From NCBI GenBank assembly GCA_964596775.1, contig CAZQVN010000011.1, positions 1-64,000 of the forward strand: DNA of 64,000 bases. Direction: 5' to 3'. The stretch is from CAZQVN01 sp964596775 (GTDB taxonomy: Bacteria > Eisenbacteria > RBG-16-71-46 > JABDJR01 > JAWXBZ01). Positions 25,328-32,997 of this stretch are shown piece after piece; position 1 is the first letter of the stretch, and every line of letters starts with the position of its first letter. The notes under the pieces are model-generated. The model searched no databases and was not told the origin of the DNA. It worked only from the letters and a program-made list of their open reading frames with translations. The translations under genes were made by a program, and so were the position numbers.

Positions 25328-27586
25328 ATGACGATCCTCGCCCCCCTCTCCCAGGCCCTCGCCGGCCGCTACCGCATCGACCGGGAAGCCGGCTCCGGCG
25401 GCATGGCCACGGTCTACGCCGCCCGCGACCTCCGCCACGAGCGCGACGTGGCCATCAAGGTGCTCCGTCCCGAGCTGGCCGCGGCGATCGGCGCCGACCG
25501 CTTTCTGGCCGAGATCCGCACCACCGCCCAGCTCCATCACCCGCTGATCGTGCCGCTCTACGATTCGGGCGATGCCGGCGGATTCCTCTACTACGTGATG
25601 CCGTTCGTGGAGGGAGAGTCGCTGCGCGCCCGGCTGGAGGAGAAGGGAAAACTGCCGGTCGATGAGGCGGTGCGGATCGCCAGGGAGGTGGCCGACGCGC
25701 TGGCGTTCGCCCACGCGCAGGGTGTCGTGCACCGCGACATCAAGCCGGACAACATCCTCCTGCAGTCCGGCCACGCGCTTGTCATGGACTTCGGCATCGC
25801 CCGGGCGCTCGGCGGAACGGACGCCACCCGGCTGACGATCGGCGGACACCTCGTGGGAACTCCGGCCTACATGAGCCCGGAACAGGCGTCCGGGGATGAA
25901 GAGGTGGACCACCGGAGCGACCAGTACGGTCTCGCCTCGATGTTGTTCGAGATGCTTGCCGGGGAGCCGCCGTTCACCGGGTCGCTGGAGGCCGTCCTCC
26001 TCGCCCGCTTCACCCGCGGCGCCCCCCGCGTGTCGTCGCGACGGGACACGGTGCCGTTTGCGCTCGACGCGGCCCTCCGCCGGGCGCTGTCGCGGCGGCC
26101 GGACGAGCGGTTCGACACGATCGGAGCGTTCGCGGCCGCGCTGGCGCCCGACCCGGAGGCGATGCCCGCCGCGCCGGACACCTCGCTGGCGGTTCTCCCG
26201 TTCCGGAACATGAGTGCCGATCCGGAGAACGAATACTTCAGCGACGGCATCACCGAGGAGATCATGAACGTGCTGTCGCGGGTGGACGGCCTCCGCGTGG
26301 CGGCGCGGACCTCCACGTTCGCGTTCAAGGAACGGCGCGAGGACCTGCGGGAGATCGCCGACCGGCTCAACGTGGGAACGATCCTCGAGGGGAGCGTCCG
26401 CAAGTCCGGCGACCGGATCCGGATCACCGTGCAGCTGACGGACGCGCGCAGCGGCTACCAGCTCTGGTCCGAGCGTTATGACCGCGAACTCACCGACGTG
26501 TTCGCGGTGCAGGACGAGATCGCGGGCGCGGTTGCGGAACGCCTCAGGGTGACGCTGTCGGGCGACGGCGCCCCGCGGGGACGCTCCCGGGCGGCCAACG
26601 CCGAGGCCTACGACCTCTACCTCAAGGGACGGGTCCTCCTCTGGCGGCGCGGTCGTTCCCTTCTCGAGGCGATCCCCGTGTTCGAGAAGGCCCTGGAGCT
26701 CGAGCCCGACAATGCGGAAGCCACGGCCCTGCTCAGCAGCGCGTTCCGGCTCCTGGCCGTCTACGGCCTGCGCTCTCCGGCGGACGTCATGCCGGTGGCC
26801 CGGGAGACGGTCCGGAAGGCGCTCGCTCTCGACCCCGATCTGCCCGACGCGTACACGACGCAGGCGGCCGTGGCGCTCGCCTGGGACTACAACGAGGAGG
26901 AGGCGTTCCGGGCCTGGACCCGGGCGCTGGAACTCGATCCGCGCCATACCCAGGCCCGCTGCGAGCGGGCCTCCTGGGGCATTTCGTTCCAGGCCGGTCG
27001 GTTCGACGAAGGGATTGCCGAAATTCGAAAGGCGCTGGCCGACGATCCGCTGAACTCCTGGGCGGCCGGAATGCTGAGCATCAACCTTGCGGCCGCCGGG
27101 AAATTACCCGAGGCGGTGGACACCGCGCATCACGCCGCGGAGCTCGACTCCGATTCGTTCCTCGCCCGCTGGATCCTGATCCAGTCGCTGAACTGGGCGG
27201 GGCGTCACGAAGAGGCGCTCTCCCTGGTCGAGCCGGTCCTGCTCATGTCCGGCCGCAACCCGTGGGCGCTGGCGCCGGTGGCGGTGGCCCGGGGCGGCCT
27301 GGGGGACCGGGACGGCGCCGACGCGATCTTCCGCGAACTCACGGCCCGGGCCCGGGTCGAGTACGTCCAGACGTTCTGGGTGGCCACGGCGGCCGCCGCG
27401 GCCGGGCACATGAACGACGCCATGGCCCTGGCCGTGAAGGCCGTGGACGAGCGGGACTCGCTCGTTCAGCTGATGCGCTATCTTCCCGACTGGGAGCCGG
27501 TCCGGAAGCACCCGGACTACGGGCGGGTGCTCGCGCAGTTCGAGCTGCGACGGAAGGCAAGCCGGCGGGATGCGCGGCCGGCGTGA
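25328..27586 (+). CDS. Ser/Thr protein kinase with TolB-like and TPR domains
   Basis: A 752-residue protein from ATG 25328, giving MTILAPLSQALAGRYRIDRE, the usual opening of this group; in-frame TTG 25262 and ATG 25277 would only add a poorly conserved leader. The kinase domain (about 15-275) has the glycine loop GSGGMATVY (22-30), Lys44 in AIKVL, HRDIKPDN at 135-142, DFG at 154-156 and SPE in place of APE (183-185), so it looks catalytically intact. Residues about 305-430 form the FlgO/TolB-like domain often found in such fusions (LAVLPFRNMS, YFSDGITEEI). TPR-type helices fill 440-740. No transmembrane helix is obvious. It is probably a cytoplasmic signalling protein, perhaps controlling the DUF4097-like protein 77 bp downstream. 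Confidence 0.92.
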   Translation: MTILAPLSQALAGRYRIDREAGSGGMATVYAARDLRHERDVAIKVLRPELAAAIGADRFLAEIRTTAQLHHPLIVPLYDSGDAGGFLYYVMPFVEGESLRARLEEKGKLPVDEAVRIAREVADALAFAHAQGVVHRDIKPDNILLQSGHALVMDFGIARALGGTDATRLTIGGHLVGTPAYMSPEQASGDEEVDHRSDQYGLASMLFEMLAGEPPFTGSLEAVLLARFTRGAPRVSSRRDTVPFALDAALRRALSRRPDERFDTIGAFAAALAPDPEAMPAAPDTSLAVLPFRNMSADPENEYFSDGITEEIMNVLSRVDGLRVAARTSTFAFKERREDLREIADRLNVGTILEGSVRKSGDRIRITVQLTDARSGYQLWSERYDRELTDVFAVQDEIAGAVAERLRVTLSGDGAPRGRSRAANAEAYDLYLKGRVLLWRRGRSLLEAIPVFEKALELEPDNAEATALLSSAFRLLAVYGLRSPADVMPVARETVRKALALDPDLPDAYTTQAAVALAWDYNEEEAFRAWTRALELDPRHTQARCERASWGISFQAGRFDEGIAEIRKALADDPLNSWAAGMLSINLAAAGKLPEAVDTAHHAAELDSDSFLARWILIQSLNWAGRHEEALSLVEPVLLMSGRNPWALAPVAVARGGLGDRDGADAIFRELTARARVEYVQTFWVATAAAAAGHMNDAMALAVKAVDERDSLVQLMRYLPDWEPVRKHPDYGRVLAQFELRRKASRRDARPA

Positions 27587-27663
27587 ATCGGCGCAACCCG
27601 GAACGGCTCGATCCCGTACACTCCCGTGTCGCTGCATGCCCAACCTCAATCCCGGGAGTTCCG

Positions 27664-28659
27664 ATGAAAACGCTGTCGTTCCTGGTTGCCGCGGCCGTCG
27701 CGGCCGCCCTCTCCGCCGATTCGGCCGGGGCGAAGACGGTCACCCGCCACTATGACGAATCCTTCGACGTGTCCCCCGGCGCGACCCTCGTCCTGAGCCA
27801 CGGCGACGGCGACGTGACGATCGAGCCCTGGTCGGAAAACCGGATCCACGTGGTCGTGGACTACGAAAGCCGGGCCACCGGGATCCTCACCTCGACCCCC
27901 GAGTTCAGCGTGGACTTCGAGCAGAAGGGAAACCGCGTCAAGGTGACGGAGCACCGCTCGGGCCACTCCGGCCTCATCGTGAACGTCCACCGCGTCGTGT
28001 ACACCTACGCCATCAAGGCCCCGGCCTGGGTGCAGGTCACCAGCGACGGCGACGACGGCGATATCGCGATCTCCGGCTGGACCGGCAAGCTCGACCTCAC
28101 CCTCGACGACGGGGACTTCCGCCTGAAGGACATCACCGCCCCGAACGTTTCGATCCGCATGCAGGACGGAGACGCGTCGCTGGAACGCATCGCCGGGGAC
28201 CTGACCCTCCACTGCGACGACGGGAACATCGAGATCACCGACGCGAAGCTGCCCACCGCGGTCATCGAGTTCCAGGACGGCGACTGCGTCCTGACGCGCG
28301 CCGAGGGGCGGTTCCGGATCCGGATGGACGACGGCGGCGTGACGCTCGCCGAAGTCCGGGCACCCGAGCTCGTCATCCGCGGCGAGGACGGGCATGTCCG
28401 GGCGGAACTCCTCTCCGTGGACAACCCCGAAATTTCCGTCACCATGGACGACGGGGACATCGACCTGGCCGTGCCGGAGGACCTGTCCGCCGCGTTTTCC
28501 GTGCAGGCGGACGACGGCACCGTCACCGTGAAACTCGTCGGGGCCCGGGACGTGAAGAAGGGGCGGCGGAGCGTGGACGGCGTCCTGCACGACGGAAAGG
28601 GGCGGATCCGCCTGGAAACAATGGACGGCTCGATTCAGCTCCGGCAGGCGGGGCGGTAG
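27664..28659 (+). CDS. Secreted DUF4097-like beta-solenoid protein with DDGD repeats
   Basis: A 331-residue protein with a signal peptide (MKTLSFLVAAAVAAALSADSAGA) and SD GGGAG before ATG 27664. The mature part is a chain of short beta repeats of about 18-21 residues, each with an acidic turn: HGDGD, DGDDGD, LDDGD, MQDGD, CDDGN, FQDGD, MDDGG, GEDGH, MDDGD, ADDGT, TMDGS. This fits the DUF4097/DUF2807-like adhesin solenoid families. Stacked Asp-Asp-Gly-Asp turns could bind calcium; that is inference. It follows the kinase gene on the same strand, as similar solenoid proteins often follow signalling genes. Function is otherwise unknown. Confidence 0.8.
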   Translation: MKTLSFLVAAAVAAALSADSAGAKTVTRHYDESFDVSPGATLVLSHGDGDVTIEPWSENRIHVVVDYESRATGILTSTPEFSVDFEQKGNRVKVTEHRSGHSGLIVNVHRVVYTYAIKAPAWVQVTSDGDDGDIAISGWTGKLDLTLDDGDFRLKDITAPNVSIRMQDGDASLERIAGDLTLHCDDGNIEITDAKLPTAVIEFQDGDCVLTRAEGRFRIRMDDGGVTLAEVRAPELVIRGEDGHVRAELLSVDNPEISVTMDDGDIDLAVPEDLSAAFSVQADDGTVTVKLVGARDVKKGRRSVDGVLHDGKGRIRLETMDGSIQLRQAGR

Positions 28660-28703
28660 GGGGCGCTCCAGGGCTTTCCGGTCGCGTTTCCGCCGGATCC
28701 GGG

Positions 28704-28709
28704 TATAAT
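28704..28709 (+). promoter_or_regulatory. Perfect -10 box TATAAT
   Basis: TATAAT at 28704-28709 lies in the 164-bp gap upstream of the small secreted protein gene, about 115 bp before its ATG. The region at -35 (around 28681-28686, GTCGCG) does not resemble TTGACA, so this may be a weak or activated promoter, or a chance match. In a GC-rich gap an exact consensus is still notable. Confidence 0.45.
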
Positions 28710-28823
28710 GGGCGAACCCGACGACACTTGCGGGGGCGGCACCCGGCCGGTTCACCGTCTCCGGCGTATCCGCGGCGCGGAAGACCATCGCGGTCGAACA
28801 CTCCCATCGGAAGGTGGCCCCGG

Positions 28824-29729
28824 ATGAAACTCGGCACCGTTCTTCTGGCCATGGCCCTGACCCTGCACGGCCCCTCCGTCGCCTCGGCGATCACGATCGG
28901 ACAGGTCGACGACTTCGAGGACGGCACGACTCAGGCCTGGTCGCACGGCATTTTCTCTCCCAACCCGCCGTCCAACGTTGCCTCCGGAGGTCCTCTCGGC
29001 GCCGGCGACAACTATCTCCGCGTCATCTCGACCGGACAGCCCGGTGCGGGCGGCAGGATGGTTGTCTTCAACCAGGCCCAGTGGACCGGCGACTACGTGG
29101 CCGCCGGCGTCACGGCAATCCAGATGATGGCGGCCAACTTCGGCGGCACCACGCTCCACCTCCGGATCGCGATCGAGGGGGCCGCCACGCAGTACGGGTC
29201 GACGAATGCGGTGCCGCTGCCCGCCGACGGCCTCTGGCACCCGGTCACGTTCTTTCTCGGCGCGGCCGAAATGAGCCTGATCGGCGGAACGGCCACGCTG
29301 AACCAGGCCCTGTCCGCCGTCGGCACACTCCGCATCGTGTCGCAGCAGAGCGGCCCCGCCTGGCAGGGAGACATCGTGGCCGGTTCCCTGGGCCTCGACG
29401 TCATTTCCGCCTCGGCCCGCTCCGGCGTCGGGCAGCCGCAGGGCCCCGCGGTCCGGATTCTGGCCACCGCGCCGAACCCGTTCACCGCGTCCACGCGCAT
29501 CCGCTACGAACTGCCGCGGGAGGCCCCGGTGCGCCTCGAGATCTTCGATTTCGCCGGGCGCCGCGTGCGGAGCCTGGAGTCGGGCGGCCTGAAGCACGCG
29601 GGCGTGCACGACGCGGAGTGGGACGGTCGCGACGACGCCGGCGAGGCGCGGCCGGCCGGCATCTACTACTACCGGCTGGCCGCGGACGGAACCGTGATGA
29701 CGCGGAGCATGGTGCTGATCCGGGACTGA
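28824..29729 (+). CDS. Secreted protein with FlgD/T9SS-like C-terminal domain
   Basis: A 301-residue protein with signal peptide MKLGTVLLAMALTLHGPSVASA. Residues 25-200 form a beta-rich domain opening with VDDFEDGTTQAW, a pattern of carbohydrate-binding-like or concanavalin-like modules (a FED-GT start followed by GDNYLRVIS). The last 85 residues are the sorting-type domain APNPFTAST, IFDFAGRRVR, DGRDDAGEARPAGIYYY. It ends 7 bp before the convergent mgtE gene with no terminator visible between them. The N-terminal module suggests glycan or surface binding; no catalytic motif is seen. Confidence 0.8.
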   Translation: MKLGTVLLAMALTLHGPSVASAITIGQVDDFEDGTTQAWSHGIFSPNPPSNVASGGPLGAGDNYLRVISTGQPGAGGRMVVFNQAQWTGDYVAAGVTAIQMMAANFGGTTLHLRIAIEGAATQYGSTNAVPLPADGLWHPVTFFLGAAEMSLIGGTATLNQALSAVGTLRIVSQQSGPAWQGDIVAGSLGLDVISASARSGVGQPQGPAVRILATAPNPFTASTRIRYELPREAPVRLEIFDFAGRRVRSLESGGLKHAGVHDAEWDGRDDAGEARPAGIYYYRLAADGTVMTRSMVLIRD

Positions 29730-29736
29730 ACGGGGG

Positions 29737-31101
29737 TCAGGTCAGCCGCGTCAGCAGGAGCGTGGCGATCGACAGCACCAGAAAGAACCCGCACATGTCG
29801 GTGATCGTGGTCAGGATCGGCCCCGAGGCCAGCGCCGGATCCATGTTGAACCGCTTGAGGATCAGCGGCACCGTGCCGCCGATGGCCACGGCCACGAGCG
29901 TGTTCAGCGCCAGCGACAGCCCCACGACCAGCCCGAGCCACGGGCTCCCCTTCCAGAGCCAGGCCACGCCGGCGATGAGCAGCCCCAGGGCCGTGCCGTT
30001 GACGAGCCCGACCAGCAGTTCCTTGCGGAGCACGTAGAAGATTTCGAACGGCTTCACGAGACCGACGGACAGCTCGCGCATGCTCACCGCCACCGCCTGG
30101 TTTCCCGAGCAGCCGCTCATGTCGGAGATGATCGGCAGGAACACCGCCAGCGCGATCACCGCCGCCAGCGTGTCCTGGTAGGCGGCGATCACCGAGGCGG
30201 CGATCACGTTGAGGACGATGTTCACGCTGAGCCAGGACAGGCGGCGCGTGGAACGGGAACGCAGCGGCATCGAGCGGAACTCCTCGCCGCCGACGATACC
30301 CTGCGATTTCAGGTGGTCGCTGTCCGACCGCTCCCCCATCGCCTCCTCGAACGAACTGCGGTGGACGACGCCGAGCATGGCGTGACGCTCGTCCACGACC
30401 GGAACGTCGAGAAAATCGTAGCTGTCGAAGATCTCGGCGAGCCGGTCCAGCGTGTCGAGGTCGCGCACGGTGATCGGATTCTGGATCATCACGCTGGAGA
30501 TGTTCTTCTGCGACGCCGTGAGCAGGAGACTCCGGAGCGGCAGCACGCCGACGAGCTGCGACGACTCGGACACCACGTAGGTGTACTGCACCTCCTCGTC
30601 CTCGTACTCGTCGGCCCGCCGCCGGAGATCATCGACGACCTCGCCGACGGTCAGCGTGTCCCGGAACGCGAGGAACTCGGTGGCCATGAGGCCGCCGGCC
30701 TCGTTGTCCTCGTAGCTGGCCAGGAACCGGGCCTGGTCGGCGTCCTCGGTTTCCAGCTCGGCGAGAATCTCGTCGGCATCCTCCTGGTCCAGCTCCTGGA
30801 GAACGTCGGCCTGCTCGTCGCTGGGGAGCTCCTGGAGAATGGCCGCGGCCACCTCCGGCTCGATCCGCTCGAGGAGGTCGCCGGCCTGCGCCTCGGGGAG
30901 CATCTCGAAGAGGTTCGCGGACCGCTCCGGACCGAGCAGCTCGATGAGCCGGTCCTGCTCCGCCTCCTCGAGGCGGGACAGGGCGCGCGCCACATCGCCC
31001 GCCGGCATCTCCTCGAGATACGCGGCGATCTGCTCGATCTGCCCCTCGGCGACGAGACGTTCCAGTTCGTCCCAGGGGCGCTCCTCGTTGACGGTGACCA
31101 T
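29737..31101 (-). CDS. mgtE: Magnesium transporter MgtE
   Basis: A 454-residue MgtE channel. Order of domains: an acidic N-terminal superhelical domain (about 10-130), a CBS pair (about 135-255, with NPITVRDLDTL and VDERHAMLGVV), a linker helix, and five transmembrane helices (about 280-454). Family signatures are EAGGLMATEF before the CBS pair, SGCSGNQA in the membrane part and DPALASGPILTTITD with the pore-region Asp. In the family the cytosolic domains close the pore when Mg2+ is high. The gene stands alone with a CDGSH gene 9 bp upstream. Length is normal. Confidence 0.95.
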   Translation of the reverse strand: MVTVNEERPWDELERLVAEGQIEQIAAYLEEMPAGDVARALSRLEEAEQDRLIELLGPERSANLFEMLPEAQAGDLLERIEPEVAAAILQELPSDEQADVLQELDQEDADEILAELETEDADQARFLASYEDNEAGGLMATEFLAFRDTLTVGEVVDDLRRRADEYEDEEVQYTYVVSESSQLVGVLPLRSLLLTASQKNISSVMIQNPITVRDLDTLDRLAEIFDSYDFLDVPVVDERHAMLGVVHRSSFEEAMGERSDSDHLKSQGIVGGEEFRSMPLRSRSTRRLSWLSVNIVLNVIAASVIAAYQDTLAAVIALAVFLPIISDMSGCSGNQAVAVSMRELSVGLVKPFEIFYVLRKELLVGLVNGTALGLLIAGVAWLWKGSPWLGLVVGLSLALNTLVAVAIGGTVPLILKRFNMDPALASGPILTTITDMCGFFLVLSIATLLLTRLT

Positions 31102-31110
31102 GCCTCCCGC

Positions 31111-31350
31111 CTATCTCTGCGTCTTCGGCGCCGGCGGCGGAAGGTCGCGCGCCGGGTTGTCGGCGTCGAAGCCGACCTTCGCGTGCGCTCCGTCGCAGAA
31201 CGGCTTGTTGGCCGAATGCCCGCAGCGGCAGAGGGAGATCACCGTGCGCCCGGCCAGGCCGAACGGAGTTCCGGCGGGATCGACGATCTCGAAATCGCCC
31301 TCGATGCGGATGGATGCATTGCGGTTGATCACGATGCGTGTGCCTGCCAT
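31111..31350 (-). CDS. CDGSH iron-sulfur domain protein
   Basis: A 79-residue protein with the 2Fe-2S binding signature of the CDGSH family, here LCRCGHSANKPFCDGAH at about 40-56: two Cys in CRC, one Cys and one His in CDGAH. The preceding ISLCRCG strand and the G-x-PFG-LAG segment also fit. Such small bacterial proteins bind a labile 2Fe-2S cluster; the redox partner is unknown. It is 9 bp upstream of mgtE and probably co-transcribed with it. Confidence 0.92.
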   Translation of the reverse strand: MAGTRIVINRNASIRIEGDFEIVDPAGTPFGLAGRTVISLCRCGHSANKPFCDGAHAKVGFDADNPARDLPPPAPKTQR

Positions 31351-31456
31351 GTGTATTCCCCTTTCGAATGTGAGCCGGGCGCCCCCGGGATCGGGTGCGC
31401 TCCGGAGGTGACCGGCGATCGCCCGGACGGGCTCCTGCCCGGCGGGTACAACGAAC

Positions 31457-31816
31457 TCAGGGGTCCGACGACTCCATGCCCCGCACTTCCTCCAGCATCT
31501 CGAACGCCCGCCGCATGTGCGGGATGACGATCGATCCGCCGACGATCAGCGCCACCGACAGCGACTCCCGGATTTCCTCGTCGGTCAGCCCCTCCTCCAC
31601 GCAGCGGATCAGGTGGTACGAGATGCAGTCGTCGCAGCGGAGAACCGCCGAGGCGACCAGTCCGAGCAATTCCTTCGTCTTCACCGGAAGAGCCCCCGCC
31701 TCGTAGCACCGGGTGTCGAGGGCGAAGAACCGGTTGATCTCCAGGTTCCGCGCTTCGAGAATCTTCGTGTTCATCTTCTCCCGGTACTCGCGGAATTGCC
31801 TGACGCGTTCGCTCAT
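31457..31816 (-). CDS. AhpD-like / carboxymuconolactone decarboxylase family protein
   Basis: A 119-residue all-helical protein with the AhpD-like redox signature CDDCISYHL (CxxC followed by His), preceded by KTKELLGLVASAVL and followed by GLTDEEIRESLSVALIVGG, all typical of the CMD family. A peroxidase-reductase or stress role is possible. ATG 31816 overlaps the stop codon of the DNA glycosylase as ATGA; an in-frame extension upstream would lie inside that gene. The pairing with a base-excision enzyme is compatible with an oxidative-damage operon. Confidence 0.9.
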   Translation of the reverse strand: MSERVRQFREYREKMNTKILEARNLEINRFFALDTRCYEAGALPVKTKELLGLVASAVLRCDDCISYHLIRCVEEGLTDEEIRESLSVALIVGGSIVIPHMRRAFEMLEEVRGMESSDP

Positions 31817-32769
31817 CGTGATCTCCTCGGCCGCCGGGGCGGGTGTCGGGGTTGTGCCGTCGATTCGTCGCGCGGCGCAGAGAGAGCCTCCAGCTCCTCG
31901 AGCGTCCGGGGCCAGTCGCTCTTCAGGAGCCTGGACCAGGCCCGGTCGGCCAGCAGACGGCCTCCCGTCTGGCATCGCGCGCAGTAGTTGCACTCGTTGG
32001 CCGCGTACGCGATCCGCTGAACCGGGGCGCCGCAGTCGGGGCACGGTAACCGAAAACGGCCATGCACGGCCATCCCCTCCCGGAAGGCGGTCACCTTTTC
32101 CGGAAAGCGATCGCCGGTTTCCGCGGACAGCCTGTCGATCCAGTCCTGAAGAGTTTCGCGTGTGGCTCGATGCAGGGCCTCGATCTCCCCGTCCGTGAGC
32201 CGTTTCGTGAGCCTGAGCGGGGACAGCCGCGCCCGGTGCAGGATCTCGTCGGAGTAGGCGTTGCCGATCCCGTCGAACAGGCGCGGATCGGTCAGCGATC
32301 GCTTCAGCGTGTGGTTTTCCCGGCGGAGCGCCCCGGCGAACTCCTCGAGGCCCGCGGTCATCACGTCGAGGCCGCCGCGCCGGAACACCGCCAGGGCATC
32401 CCGTCCCCGGACGACATGGAGGGTGGCCCGCTTCTTCGTGGCCGCTTCGGTGAGGAGCAGCCGGAAACCGGGAAAGTCGAAGAAGGCCAGCGTCGTTTTG
32501 CGCGGCGCGGCCGCCCCCGGTTTCCGGAGATGGAAGCGTCCGGCGATCATCAGGTGGAACACGAGGAACAGGTCCTCCTCGAACGCCCAGATGATCCGCT
32601 TCCCGATCCGTTCGACGTCCTGAACCCTGAGGCCGGACAGTGCCGACACGGGGGGATCCCAGGACTGCAGGACGAACGGGCTGATCACGCGGATCGACTC
32701 CGGCGCGAACCCCCGGATCCGGCCGGCGAGTGCGGCTTTATATAGGAGGACATCCGGCAATTCGGGCAT
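31813..32769 (-). CDS. Fpg/Nei family DNA glycosylase/AP lyase
   Basis: A 318-residue base-excision enzyme. It starts MPELPDV, with the catalytic Pro2 and Glu3 exposed after Met removal. The beta-hairpin lysine is in ERIGKRIIWAF (about 54-64). A helix-two-turn-helix region contains FDGIGNAYSDEIL, and a C-terminal zinc finger is formed by CPDCG and CNYCARC. The enzyme excises oxidised purines or pyrimidines; Fpg and Nei specificities cannot be separated by eye. The length is about 40 residues above usual because of a Pro/Arg-rich tail. It is the first gene of the pair with the AhpD-like gene. Confidence 0.92.
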   Translation of the reverse strand: MPELPDVLLYKAALAGRIRGFAPESIRVISPFVLQSWDPPVSALSGLRVQDVERIGKRIIWAFEEDLFLVFHLMIAGRFHLRKPGAAAPRKTTLAFFDFPGFRLLLTEAATKKRATLHVVRGRDALAVFRRGGLDVMTAGLEEFAGALRRENHTLKRSLTDPRLFDGIGNAYSDEILHRARLSPLRLTKRLTDGEIEALHRATRETLQDWIDRLSAETGDRFPEKVTAFREGMAVHGRFRLPCPDCGAPVQRIAYAANECNYCARCQTGGRLLADRAWSRLLKSDWPRTLEELEALSAPRDESTAQPRHPPRRPRRSR

Positions 32770-32997
32770 GACGGCTCTCCGATCGGGCCGGACGGACAAT
32801 TCCGCCGACCCGGGGGCCCGCCTTGAAGCAACACCTAGTTGCCTGCAATTCAATCAGTTACGGGCGCACCCCTCCGTTGAGTCTATCCCCATCACTCCCA
32901 CAAGGCAAATCGCAGTTGGGTGTTAAGCCCCGGCGCATGGATTCCGATAACCGGGATGGCGGTTATCGCCCGGGATCTCAACTCACACGGGAGTCCT
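32770..32997. other. Divergent intergenic leader of the pilus operon with two hairpins
   Basis: The 228 bp between the glycosylase and the assembly ATPase contain a small hairpin GCAAC-ACCTA-GTTGC (32828-32842) and a perfect 8-bp inverted repeat CGATAACC/GGTTATCG (32945-32952 and 32961-32968) just before the ribosome site GGGAG of the ATPase gene. The second hairpin would sit in the 5' leader and could regulate translation. No clear -35/-10 pair was found. A fragment CACAAGGCAAA recalls the c-di-GMP-I riboswitch, but the required helices are missing. Confidence 0.35.

Noticed and set aside
32895..32970. Possible c-di-GMP-I (GEMM) riboswitch before the pilus ATPase
   Set aside because: CACAAGGCAAA and AAGCCCCGG recall conserved GEMM pieces and the gene context fits, but the GAAA-loop helix and the tetraloop-receptor helix cannot be formed in the right order.
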